Shown piece after piece: positions 41,416 to 49,758 of a stretch of DNA of 64,000 bases (positions are counted from its first letter, which is position 1; the number at the start of each line of letters is the position of its first letter). The position numbers and the translations under genes were made by a program. Source of the DNA: CALJFL01 sp036961205 (lineage in GTDB: Bacteria; Pseudomonadota; Gammaproteobacteria; Pseudomonadales; Halieaceae); the NCBI GenBank assembly GCA_036961205.1, contig JBALVI010000001.1:1302001-1366000 (forward strand), in the 5' to 3' direction. The notes under the pieces are model-generated. The model saw only the letters and a list, made by a program, of their open reading frames with translations, was not told the origin of the DNA and did no database searches.

Positions 41416-42507
41416 CTACTTCTGATCGAAATCCACTACCACCGAATCGCTGATCGGGTGTGCCTGACAGGTGAGAATAAAGCCTTGCTCAATTTCACCG
41501 TCTTCCAATCCGTGGGTGATATCCATATCCACTTCACCTTCGATCAGCTTCGCCTTGCAAGTTGAGCATACTCCGCCTTTGCAGGAGTAGGGTAGGTCCA
41601 TGCCGTTGTTAATGCCGGCGTCCAGAATGTTCTCGCCGTCGGCGGTCATTTCCAGCTGTACCGCGCGGCCGTCCATTGTCACGGTTACCTGGCTGACTTT
41701 ACCGGCGTAGGCTTTGGCGCGGGCGTGATGCTTTTCTACTACAGCGCGGGCGTCCTCAGCGGATGCGGCAAACAATTCGTAGTGAATATTTTCTTCTTCT
41801 ACGCCAACACCGCGCAGGCCTCGGGAGATTTCAGAAATCATCGATTCCGGGCCGCAGATAAAATACTCGTCGTAGCGGCCCAGCTTGATTAGCTGTCTGT
41901 TCAGCTCCGCACCCTTGCGGTTGTTCAGGCGTCCGTTGAGTACGTCTGAACCCTGATCTTCACGGCTCAGGATGTTGACCCAGTGAAAGCGGCTCATGTA
42001 TTTGTTTTTCAGAAAACTGAAGGTCTCACGAAACATAATACTGCTGCTACGCTGGTTGCCAAACAGCAAGGTGACTTTGCTATTAGGCTCCTCTTCCAGA
42101 ATGCTCTTAATGTTCGACACGACGGGTGTGATACCGCTGCCGGATGATATAAATAAATAATCTGCGCTGCGCTCAGCGTCCAATTCGGTGTAAAAACTGC
42201 CCTGTGGCGGCATAACCTGAATGGTATCGCCTGAACTTAGGGTGTCGTTGGCGAAATTAGAAAACAAACCGCCCTCAACTCGTTTGATGGCGATTTGCAT
42301 TTCTTTGTCGTTGATGCCGGAGCATATCGAATAGGAACGACGAACAGCTTCACCTTCAATCTCTGATTCCAGCGTCAGGTACTGGCCTTGTTTGTAGTTA
42401 AAGGCATCACGCAAATTATCGGGCACCGAGAAGCCTACGCGTACGGCCAAATCAGTTTCCGGTTGCACGCTGGCAATGGTCAGGGCATGTAGTTGTTGGT
42501 CGTCCAT
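41416..42507 (-). CDS. paaE: Phenylacetyl-CoA epoxidase reductase, PaaE
   Basis: A 363-residue flavo-iron-sulfur reductase supplying electrons to the PaaABC epoxidase. The N-terminal two-thirds are a ferredoxin-NADP reductase module: RRSYSICSG for FAD binding, FISSGSGITPVVSNIKSIL for NAD(P), and YFICGPESMI. The C-terminal plant-type ferredoxin domain has DLPYSCKGGVCSTCKAKLIE plus a distal Cys in LTCQAHP. The domain order and length match PaaE. It is the last gene of the nine-gene paa operon. Confidence 0.95.
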   Translation of the reverse strand: MDDQQLHALTIASVQPETDLAVRVGFSVPDNLRDAFNYKQGQYLTLESEIEGEAVRRSYSICSGINDKEMQIAIKRVEGGLFSNFANDTLSSGDTIQVMPPQGSFYTELDAERSADYLFISSGSGITPVVSNIKSILEEEPNSKVTLLFGNQRSSSIMFRETFSFLKNKYMSRFHWVNILSREDQGSDVLNGRLNNRKGAELNRQLIKLGRYDEYFICGPESMISEISRGLRGVGVEEENIHYELFAASAEDARAVVEKHHARAKAYAGKVSQVTVTMDGRAVQLEMTADGENILDAGINNGMDLPYSCKGGVCSTCKAKLIEGEVDMDITHGLEDGEIEQGFILTCQAHPISDSVVVDFDQK

Positions 42508-42516
42508 GGTTAAGTC

Positions 42517-43047
42517 CTAAAAATTTTTAAAGTGGTCAAATAGCTCAGCGCAGTCGCCGCACTTATAAAGCGATTTACAGGCTGTGCTGCCGAATTCGCT
42601 GATACGTTTTACCGAGGTGCTTTCACAGCGTGGGCAACTCAGTTCATCTGTGTGAGATGGCGGTGCAATGCCATAATTGCGCAAATTATCTTTGGCAGTG
42701 CTGCTCATCCAGTCGGTAGTCCATGCTGGTGAAAGACGTGTTCGAACATTTACGTCCTGGTAGCCAGCTTCTTTAAGCGCTATCTCTATATCTTCGGCCA
42801 TCACCGTCATTGCGGGACATCCCGAGTAGGTGGGGGTGATGGTAACTACCACGCACCCGTCATCCACGTGCAGATCCTGTAAAACACCCAGCTCCCAGAT
42901 GCTGATGACCGGAATTTCGGGGTCCATCACGCTGTCCAAAATGTCCCATAGCTCAGGCGTGGCCGACTCTCGACGACGCAACTGGCGCTCTCGTTGTTCG
43001 ATGGGTAACAGCGGGATATGGGTGGTCGCGTTCATCCCGGTTACCAT
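42517..43047 (-). CDS. paaD: Phenylacetate degradation Fe-S maturation protein, PaaD
   Basis: A MIP18/SufT-like protein thought to help mature the epoxidase system. Segments are DILDSVMDPEIPVISIWELG, the conserved YSGCPAM, and C-terminal cysteines SCPRCESTSVKRISEFGS and YKCGDCAELFDHF that form a probable zinc ribbon. The start is ATG 43047 (overlapping the paaC stop) or ATG 43035; codons upstream of that lie within paaC and are rejected. It is about 176 residues, a normal length. Confidence 0.93.
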   Translation of the reverse strand: MVTGMNATTHIPLLPIEQRERQLRRRESATPELWDILDSVMDPEIPVISIWELGVLQDLHVDDGCVVVTITPTYSGCPAMTVMAEDIEIALKEAGYQDVNVRTRLSPAWTTDWMSSTAKDNLRNYGIAPPSHTDELSCPRCESTSVKRISEFGSTACKSLYKCGDCAELFDHFKNF

Positions 43048-43802
43048 TCCAGTCCGGGGTAGGCCCGCTGCACAAACTGTAAGTCGCTGAGCAGGTGCCC
43101 CAGCCACTCTGTGTGATTGCCCTGGCGGCCACCGCTGACTTGCCAGTTCTCCTCGGGGATGGTGATATCGGCCTCGGCGAAAGTTGCTCGAACGGTGCGT
43201 TCCCAGTCGTCTCGAAGACTGACGACATCGACGGCGATACCGGCGGTAACCAGGTCTGCTTCCAGAGTATCCAGTTCAAACAACTCACGGGTGAATCCCC
43301 AAAGTTCGTTGACTGCATCCTGTAGCCGGCGGTTGCTCTCTTCGGTTCCGCCTCCCAGGCGCAAAATCCAGTCGGCACTGCGCCGCAGATGATATTCGGA
43401 CTCCTTGATCGCTTTGCTGGCAATACCGCTAAGGTTTTCATCGCTGGAATTTTTCAGTGCCGCCATAAATGCGACGCTGTAAACGTCAACCAGGTATTGG
43501 CGGGCCATGGTGAAAGCGAAATCACCCTTGGGCAATTCGTGAATCAGCAGGTTGGTAAATTCCCGGCAGTCACGCTGGTAGGCGAATTGATCTTCGGTCG
43601 CGCCATCACCTGAGAGCTCGGCTGCATAGGAAAAGAACATTCTTGCACGACCAATATAATCCAGAGCCACGTTAGTCAAAGCCAGGTCTTCTTCAAGAAA
43701 AGGGCCTCGGCTACACCACTCCGATATACGGTGTCCCAGAATGAGAGAGTCGTCCCCCAGTCTGACTGCGTAGTCTCTTACTGCATTTTCTGTAGTTGTC
43801 AT
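43041..43802 (-). CDS. paaC: Phenylacetyl-CoA epoxidase structural subunit, PaaC
   Basis: A 253-residue ferritin-like subunit that holds PaaA in the epoxidase complex. The start is ATG 43802 (MTTTENAVRDYAVRLGDDSL), 14 bases after paaB; a 34-codon upstream extension is open but reads back over paaB. Family segments are DDSLILGHRISEWCSRGPFL, RDCREFTNLLIHELPKGDFA, and WTRDLSLRLGDGTEES-like WILRLGGGTEESNRR. The pseudo-active site of PaaC need not bind iron. Confidence 0.94.
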   Translation of the reverse strand: MTTTENAVRDYAVRLGDDSLILGHRISEWCSRGPFLEEDLALTNVALDYIGRARMFFSYAAELSGDGATEDQFAYQRDCREFTNLLIHELPKGDFAFTMARQYLVDVYSVAFMAALKNSSDENLSGIASKAIKESEYHLRRSADWILRLGGGTEESNRRLQDAVNELWGFTRELFELDTLEADLVTAGIAVDVVSLRDDWERTVRATFAEADITIPEENWQVSGGRQGNHTEWLGHLLSDLQFVQRAYPGLEW

Positions 43803-43816
43803 AGGGTCACCTGTGC

Positions 43817-44101
43817 TCACATGTTGTCGACTTCGGCGGGCAACTTGTAGTGCGTTGCGTGCCGGTAGGGTTTGTCGTCGAGAGGATCGTAAAAGCTGTC
43901 GCAATCCTCTTCCTGTGAGGCGACGATATCGGAGGAGTTAACCACCCAGATACTGACGCCTTCACTGCGGCGGGTGTATACGTCACGGGCGTATTCCAGA
44001 GCCTGCGCGTGATCTTCTGCGTGCAAACTGCCTACGTGTTTGTGATCTAGGCCGCGGCGGGAGCGGATGAATACTTCAAATAGCTGCATATGGTCGGACA
44101 T
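43817..44101 (-). CDS. paaB: Phenylacetyl-CoA epoxidase subunit, PaaB
   Basis: A 94-residue small subunit of the epoxidase: LFEVFIRSRRGLDHKHVGSL, then ALEYARDVYTRRSEGVSIWV, then the tail KPYRHATHYKLP. The length and motifs match PaaB. It lies between paaA and paaC with short spacers (17 and 14 bases). Confidence 0.95.
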   Translation of the reverse strand: MSDHMQLFEVFIRSRRGLDHKHVGSLHAEDHAQALEYARDVYTRRSEGVSIWVVNSSDIVASQEEDCDSFYDPLDDKPYRHATHYKLPAEVDNM

Positions 44102-44118
44102 GATATTTCTCCGCGGCT

Positions 44119-45075
44119 TCAGGCCGCCTGTTCCTTGCTTGCGCGTTTTTTGGTTTCATAGGCGGTCATGGCATCTCTTACCCAGGCGCCTTCCTCGTGA
44201 GCCTCAACATGGTGGGCGACACGTTGACGACTGCAGGGGCCTCCTCCAGTCATAGAGCGTTTGAACTCATCCCAGTCAATTTCGCCGAAGTCGTAATGGC
44301 CACTTTCTTCGTTCCAGGCCAGATCCGGGTCGGGTAGAGTCAAGCCGATAACCTGTGCCTGCTTGACAGTCTGGTCGACAAATTTTTGTCTCAGTTCGTC
44401 GTTACTCTGGCGCTTTATTTTCCACTTCATGCTCTGAGCTGAGTGAACTGAGTCGGCGTCGTGTGGCCCGAACATCATCAGGCTGGGCCACCAGAATCGG
44501 TTGACCGCATCTTGCGCCATTTCTTTTTGTGCATCGCTGCCTTTGGCGAGAGTCATCATGATGTGATAGCCCTGGCGCTGGTGAAAGCTTTCTTCCTTGC
44601 AGATTCGAACCATGCCTCTGGCGTAGGGGCCGTAGGAGGTCCTCTGCAGAGAGACTTGATTGACGATGGCTGCACCATCTACCAGCCAACCAATAGCGCC
44701 GATATCCGCCCACGTCAGGGTAGGGTAGTTGAAGATTGACGCGTACTTGGCGCTGCCGTTGTGCAGAGATTCAGTCAGTTCTTCTCGGCTGATGCCCAGG
44801 GTCTCGGCAGAGCTATACAGGTAAAGGCCGTGGCCGCCTTCGTCCTGTACTTTTGCCAGCAGCACCGCTTTGCGGTGTAGGCTGGGGGCGCGGGTGATCC
44901 AGTTGCCTTCGGGCTGCATGCCGATCACTTCTGAGTGAGCGTGCTGCGACATCTGCCGAATCAGGTTCTTTCGATACTTGTCCGGCATCCAGTCCTTCGG
45001 TTCTATCTTGTCCTCAGCGTCGATGCGCTGCTGAAATGTTTGCTCAAGCTGTTCGGCGGTTTGGGTGTTAGCCAT
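44119..45075 (-). CDS. paaA: Phenylacetyl-CoA epoxidase catalytic subunit, PaaA
   Basis: A 318-residue diiron monooxygenase subunit that epoxidises the ring of phenylacetyl-CoA. The start is ATG 45075 with AGGAG about eight bases upstream; an upstream TTG is rejected. Iron-ligand regions are visible as KVQDEGGHGLYLYSSAE (Glu and His) and RICKEESFHQRQGYHI (Glu, Glu and His). The C-terminus has YDFGEIDWDEFKRSMTGGGP. It is the defining enzyme of the aerobic hybrid phenylacetate pathway. Confidence 0.96.
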   Translation of the reverse strand: MANTQTAEQLEQTFQQRIDAEDKIEPKDWMPDKYRKNLIRQMSQHAHSEVIGMQPEGNWITRAPSLHRKAVLLAKVQDEGGHGLYLYSSAETLGISREELTESLHNGSAKYASIFNYPTLTWADIGAIGWLVDGAAIVNQVSLQRTSYGPYARGMVRICKEESFHQRQGYHIMMTLAKGSDAQKEMAQDAVNRFWWPSLMMFGPHDADSVHSAQSMKWKIKRQSNDELRQKFVDQTVKQAQVIGLTLPDPDLAWNEESGHYDFGEIDWDEFKRSMTGGGPCSRQRVAHHVEAHEEGAWVRDAMTAYETKKRASKEQAA

Positions 45076-45094
45076 CGTCAATCTCCTAAGGCGG

Positions 45095-46297
45095 TTATAC
45101 GCGTTCGATAATCAGGGCGATGCCCTGGCCTACCCCTATGCACATGGTGCACAGAGCGTAGCGCGCCTGGCGGCGCTGTAATTCACAAAGAGCGGTTGTG
45201 GCCAGTCGGGCGCCACTCATGCCTAGTGGGTGGCCCAGGGCAATGGCACCGCCGTTGGGGTTGATGTGTTCTGCGTCATCCGGTAAATCCAGTCCGCGAA
45301 GAACCGACAGAGCCTGAACAGCGAATGCTTCATTCAGTTCAATCACGTCCATGTCTGCCAGTGTTAACCCGGCTATTCGCAATACCTTACGGCTCGCCTC
45401 AACCGGGCCATAACCCATGATGCGGGGCTCAACGCCACTGGTTGCCATAGCAACCACACGGGCCCTTGGCGTCAGGTCATACTCTTTTGCAGCCTGTTCA
45501 GAGGCCACCAGTATCGCGCAGGCGCCATCATTGGTGCCCGAGGCATTGCCAGCGGTAACTGATCCACCCTCGCGAAAGGGCGTGCCCAGCTTGGCCAGTG
45601 CCTCCATTGAGGTTGCCCGGGGATGCTCGTCGGTATCGACAATGAGAGGGTCCTGTTTTCGGCGAGGGACTGCTACGGCGACTATTTCTTCGTCGAACAG
45701 GCCCTGCTCCTGGGCGGCTGCGGTGCGCTGCTGGCTGCGCAGTGCAAATGCATCCTGGTCTTCGCGGCTGATCTTAAATTGCTCTGCCAGGTTCTCCGCA
45801 GTTTCGGGCATAGAGTCAACGCCATACTGGGCCTTCAACAATTTGTTGACGAAGCGCCAGCCGATAGTGGTGTCGTAGATCTGTGCCTCGCGGCTAAATG
45901 CGCTGGCCGCTTTACCCATGACGAAGGGTGCACGTGACATGGACTCAACTCCACCAGCAATGGTGAGTTGCGCTTCACCTGATTTAATCGCACGTGCTGC
46001 GCTACCCAGAGCGTCGAGGCCGGAGCCGCACAGGCGGTTAACGGTTACGCCAGGCACTTCGACGGGCAGTCCCGCAAGTAATGCCGACATACGGGCTACA
46101 TTGCGATTGTCTTCACCCGCCTGATTGGCGCAGCCATACCAGATGTCATCGACTTGTTTCCAGTCAACGCCGGCGTTGCGCGCCTGTAGTTCCCGCAGCG
46201 GTATAGCGCCCAGATCGTCGGTACGCACGGAAGAGAGCGCGCCGCCATAACGGCCTATGGGCGTTCTAATGGCGTCACATATATACGCGTCTTGCAT
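45095..46297 (-). CDS. paaJ: 3-oxoadipyl-CoA/3-oxo-5,6-dehydrosuberyl-CoA thiolase, PaaJ
   Basis: A 400-residue thiolase, almost colinear with PaaJ/PcaF: ICDAIRTPIGRYGGALSSVR at the N-terminus, active Cys in VNRLCGSGLDALG (~90), VESMSRAPFVMGKAASAFSR, His in NPNGGAIALGHPLGMSG, and the second Cys in LCTMCIGVGQG. All catalytic residues are intact, in contrast to the thiolase-fold protein at 11813. It performs the two thiolytic steps of the pathway. It overlaps the paaI gene by one base. Confidence 0.95.
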   Translation of the reverse strand: MQDAYICDAIRTPIGRYGGALSSVRTDDLGAIPLRELQARNAGVDWKQVDDIWYGCANQAGEDNRNVARMSALLAGLPVEVPGVTVNRLCGSGLDALGSAARAIKSGEAQLTIAGGVESMSRAPFVMGKAASAFSREAQIYDTTIGWRFVNKLLKAQYGVDSMPETAENLAEQFKISREDQDAFALRSQQRTAAAQEQGLFDEEIVAVAVPRRKQDPLIVDTDEHPRATSMEALAKLGTPFREGGSVTAGNASGTNDGACAILVASEQAAKEYDLTPRARVVAMATSGVEPRIMGYGPVEASRKVLRIAGLTLADMDVIELNEAFAVQALSVLRGLDLPDDAEHINPNGGAIALGHPLGMSGARLATTALCELQRRQARYALCTMCIGVGQGIALIIERV

Positions 46298-46734
46298 TAA
46301 CTGGACTCTCCATCGTCAACTAATGTCCCGCCTATGCGGTGGGAGTTGCCCCGAAACAAGGCAATTTGTTTGTCGTCCTGGTTAGTCACGCTCACATCAT
46401 AAAGACCGGTGCGGCCACCCTGTGCTTTAACTTCAGCGTGGGCGGTTAAAATATCGCCGTCACGTCCAGGTGCCAAAAACTCAATACGCGCACCCGAAGC
46501 CACGGCGTTTAAATTCTGGCTGTTGCAGGCGTATGCGAATGCGGTGTCAGCAAGCGCGAAAATAAATCCGCCGTGGCATACATCGTGACCGTTGAGCATT
46601 TCTGGCCTAACCGCCATGGACATTTCGGCAAACCCGGGTGACACGATGGGTAGCTCCATGCCCAGTCCTTTGCAGGCTCGGTCATTGCTGTACATGGCTT
46701 CGGCGCAGGCCTGGGCGAGTTGTTGTGCGTCCAT
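46297..46734 (-). CDS. paaI: Hydroxyphenylacetyl-CoA thioesterase, PaaI
   Basis: A 145-residue hot-dog thioesterase of the PaaI type that rescues CoA from dead-end ring-hydroxylated intermediates. Typical segments are MLNGHDVCHGGFIFALADTA with the catalytic Asp and FAYACNSQNLNAVASGARIE. It lies five bases after paaG and overlaps paaJ by one. Confidence 0.93.
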   Translation of the reverse strand: MDAQQLAQACAEAMYSNDRACKGLGMELPIVSPGFAEMSMAVRPEMLNGHDVCHGGFIFALADTAFAYACNSQNLNAVASGARIEFLAPGRDGDILTAHAEVKAQGGRTGLYDVSVTNQDDKQIALFRGNSHRIGGTLVDDGESS

Positions 46735-46739
46735 TTCGC

Positions 46740-47531
46740 TTACTCGCCCTTGTAACTTGGTGTGCGTTTTTCCAAAAAGGCGGAAACGCCCTCCTTGTAG
46801 TCGTGGGTCTTGCCCGCGGCGCGCATTAACTCTTTTTCAACTTCCAGTTGATCGTCCAGGCTATTTACCGCAGACAGGGCGAAGGCCTGCTTGGTGAAGG
46901 CGAACCCCCGCGTTGGCTGTTCTGCCATTTGCTCGGCCAGTCCCAGGGCGGTACTCATCAACTCTTCGTCATCCACGCATTGCCAGATCATCCCCCAGGC
47001 TTCCGCCTGTTCGGCCTTTATTTTGGGGCCTAGCATAGCCAGGCCTTTAGCTCTGGCCATGCCGACCAGTCGCGGCAAAATCCAGGTGCCGCCGGAATCG
47101 GGAATCAGGCCCAGTTTGGAGAATGATTCGATAAAGCTGGCGGAGCGAGCAGCAATCACAATGTCGCAGGCTAGCGCAATGTTTGCGCCTGCGCCTGCAG
47201 CTACACCATTGACGGCGCAGATCACTGGCTTTTCCATGGTGGTGATCAAGCGAATCAGTGGGTTGTAATAGTTGTTTACAGAGTCGCCCAGGTCTGGCAT
47301 TTCTGCGCCCGGGGCAACTGCACGATCATTTAGATCCTGACCGGCACAAAAACCTCTGCCGTTACCGGTGATGAGTACTGCGCGTACTTCGGAAGATTCC
47401 GCGGCTTGGGTTAGAACAGCGCGAACTTCACCGTGCATGTCAGCGGTAAAGCTGTTCAGTGAATCCGGGCGATTCAGTTTAAGAACTGCAACGCCTTTAT
47501 AGATTTCGAATTCTATATGTTGGTAGCTCAT
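46740..47531 (-). CDS. paaG: 1,2-epoxyphenylacetyl-CoA isomerase, PaaG
   Basis: A 263-residue crotonase-fold isomerase that converts the ring epoxide to the oxepin. It follows PaaG nearly word for word: LNRPDSLNSFTADMHGEVRA, ITGNGRGFCAGQDLNDR, CAVNGVAAGAGANIALACD, FSKLGLIPDSGGTWILPRL, and AWGMIWQCVDDEEL. The catalytic Asp (in IPDSGGTW) is present. It overlaps paaZ by four bases. Confidence 0.94.
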   Translation of the reverse strand: MSYQHIEFEIYKGVAVLKLNRPDSLNSFTADMHGEVRAVLTQAAESSEVRAVLITGNGRGFCAGQDLNDRAVAPGAEMPDLGDSVNNYYNPLIRLITTMEKPVICAVNGVAAGAGANIALACDIVIAARSASFIESFSKLGLIPDSGGTWILPRLVGMARAKGLAMLGPKIKAEQAEAWGMIWQCVDDEELMSTALGLAEQMAEQPTRGFAFTKQAFALSAVNSLDDQLEVEKELMRAAGKTHDYKEGVSAFLEKRTPSYKGE

Positions 47532-49570
47532 GCTTCGCGCCTCGCGACCAGTGTCATGATGTCATACACCGCTACGGCCTCGTCATTTTGATTAGTCACT
47601 TCAATGGCCCAAACCACAACGCCGTTGGGCTGCTCGTCACCGCGTTGTGCCTTTTTGATTTTCTGCTTCACAGTTAACTTTGCCCGGATGGTGTCTCCTG
47701 GGCATACCGGTTCGATAAAGCGCAAGTTCTCCAGTCCGTAATTGGCAATAACCGGGCCGGGAGCAGGGTCGACAAACATACCGGCCGCCGCTGAGATCAC
47801 GAAGTAACCGTGTGCTACCCGCTTGCCAAAAAATGAATCCTTCGCAGCGATTTCGTCAAAGTGTGCATAGAAGTGATCGCCGCTGATACAGCCGAAATTG
47901 ACGATGTCGGCCTCGGTCACAGTACGTCGATGAGTTATCAGAGTCTCACTAATTTTCAGGTCCTCAAAGTACTTCTTAAACGGGTGGACGTTATCAGTGT
48001 AGACCTTGGCACCGGGATGATATTCGCCAGTAATCGCAGTCAGGGTAGTTGGCGAACCCTGCAAAGCGGTGCGCTGCATATAATGTTTGATAGCGCGGGC
48101 ACCGCCCAGCTCTTCGCCGCCACCAGCGCGGCCTGGACCACCATGAATCAGGTTGGCCAGAGGAGAGCCGTGACCGGTAGATTCGCCAGCGCAATCCCGG
48201 TTGATAATCAGCATGCGGCCGTGCCAGCAGGCTGCGCCCAGAATGATCTTTCGAGCTTCGTCGTCATCGTAGGTAAACAACGAACCGACCAGGCTGCCCT
48301 TGCCCAAAGCGGCAATGGCGATAGCGTCATCTACTGTGTCGTAGGGCATTAGCGTGGTAACAGGGCCAAAGGCTTCAACCTCATGCACTAAACGCTGTTC
48401 AAAGGGGTTATTGCAGCGCAATACAGTGGCAGGGAAAAACGCGCCGCTGGAGTTGTCTGCGCCTTCCACACTAAATTCGCTACCGCCGCCGTAGATTACG
48501 TCACATTCCTGGGCCAGTTGAGCCACGGCCGCTCCTACATCTTTGGCCTGGTCCGCGCCCACTAGTGGGCCCATGCGCACGCCTTCATTGGCGGGGTCGC
48601 CTAGCGTTGTTTTCGCTAGCCTGGCTGCTAGTGCTTCCGATACAGCTTCAAGGCGATCTGCCGGAACAATCACCCGGCGTATGGCGGTACATTTTTGTCC
48701 GGCCTTAATGGTCATCTCTCTGGCCACTTCTTTTACGAACAGGCCAAACTCCTCATCTTCCGGTTGCACGGTCGCGCCCAGAATACAGCAGTTCAAGGAG
48801 TCAGCTTCCATGGTGAAAGGAATCGAATTGGCGATAATGTTCGGGTGGGTCTTGAGCTTACGGCCGGTAGTTGCAGAGCCGGTAAAGGTGACCACATCTT
48901 GTTCGTCGAGATGTTCCAGCAAGTCGCCCACGCTGCCGCAGATAACTTGTATGGCACCTTCGGGAAGGTGCCCTGCTTTTACAATTTCGCGCACCATAAT
49001 CTCGGTGAGATAAGCCGTAGGGGTGGCGGGCTTAACAATGACTGGCATGCCGGCGGCAAGACTGGGGGCGATTTTTTCAAGCATGCCCCAGCAGGGGAAA
49101 TTGAATGCGTTGATATGAACGGCTACGCCCGGCTTCGGTGTGAGTATGTGACGCCCTGCAAAAGTGCCTTTTGCTGACAGGCGCTCCATGTTCCCTTCGA
49201 CCATCACTACATCGTTGGGGAACTCCCGGGCCACCAGGCTGGCGTAGGTGAACACGGTTCCAATACCGCCCTCGATATCGACCCAGCCGTCTGAACGGGA
49301 GGCGCCGGTCTTGGCAGATACGGCGTAAAACTCTTCTTTCTTGGCCATTAGATCTTTGGCCATCGCTTTTAGTGCCGCGGCGCGATCATGAAATGTCATT
49401 GCCCGAAGCGCCGGGCCACCTACCTCGCGAGCATGCTTGACGGCGGATGCAAAGTCGACGCCCTCGGTAGTGACTTCGCATACCGGCTCGCCATTGATGG
49501 CGTTGTATACCTTCCTGCCGGCGTCAGTTCCTGCTATCCATTGGCCTGCGATATAGCTTTGCAACTTCAT
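47528..49570 (-). CDS. paaZ: Bifunctional oxepin-CoA hydrolase/semialdehyde dehydrogenase, PaaZ
   Basis: A 680-residue fusion that opens the oxepin ring and oxidises the aldehyde formed. Residues 1-~510 are an aldehyde dehydrogenase: HINAFNFPCWGMLEKIAPSL, TFTGSATTGRKLK, the active Cys in IKAGQKCTAIRRVIVP (~300), and MLIINRDCAGESTGHGSPL. Residues ~540-680 are a MaoC-type hydratase: FGCISGDHFYAHFDEIAAKD and RVAHGYFVISAAAGMFVDP. Length matches E. coli PaaZ. It is the first gene of the operon; its start is 188 bases from the divergent FadB/FadJ-like gene. Confidence 0.95.
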   Translation of the reverse strand: MKLQSYIAGQWIAGTDAGRKVYNAINGEPVCEVTTEGVDFASAVKHAREVGGPALRAMTFHDRAAALKAMAKDLMAKKEEFYAVSAKTGASRSDGWVDIEGGIGTVFTYASLVAREFPNDVVMVEGNMERLSAKGTFAGRHILTPKPGVAVHINAFNFPCWGMLEKIAPSLAAGMPVIVKPATPTAYLTEIMVREIVKAGHLPEGAIQVICGSVGDLLEHLDEQDVVTFTGSATTGRKLKTHPNIIANSIPFTMEADSLNCCILGATVQPEDEEFGLFVKEVAREMTIKAGQKCTAIRRVIVPADRLEAVSEALAARLAKTTLGDPANEGVRMGPLVGADQAKDVGAAVAQLAQECDVIYGGGSEFSVEGADNSSGAFFPATVLRCNNPFEQRLVHEVEAFGPVTTLMPYDTVDDAIAIAALGKGSLVGSLFTYDDDEARKIILGAACWHGRMLIINRDCAGESTGHGSPLANLIHGGPGRAGGGEELGGARAIKHYMQRTALQGSPTTLTAITGEYHPGAKVYTDNVHPFKKYFEDLKISETLITHRRTVTEADIVNFGCISGDHFYAHFDEIAAKDSFFGKRVAHGYFVISAAAGMFVDPAPGPVIANYGLENLRFIEPVCPGDTIRAKLTVKQKIKKAQRGDEQPNGVVVWAIEVTNQNDEAVAVYDIMTLVARREA

Positions 49571-49758
49571 AAGGGTATTCTCAATAGCGTTGTTATTTGG
49601 ATTGTCTCAGCGGATTAATATGATACATAAAAATACGTTTAAGTAAACAATTATGTAATACTTTGTATCTGGGCGGGATTGGCGGTTATACTCTCCAACC
49701 CGACAATGCTGTGGCCTGCGATGACCGCGCTCACAGCCGTATAGACAAGGAATCCGAC
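49571..49758. promoter_or_regulatory. Divergent promoter region of the paa operon and FadB/FadJ-like gene
   Basis: AT-rich region with nested inverted repeats: GATACATAAA (49622-49631) against TTTGTATC (49662-49669), and GTTTAAGTAAAC at 49637-49648 with five-base arms. These are candidate operator sites, but no paa regulator (PaaX- or TetR-like PaaR) gene is visible in the window. Confidence 0.45.
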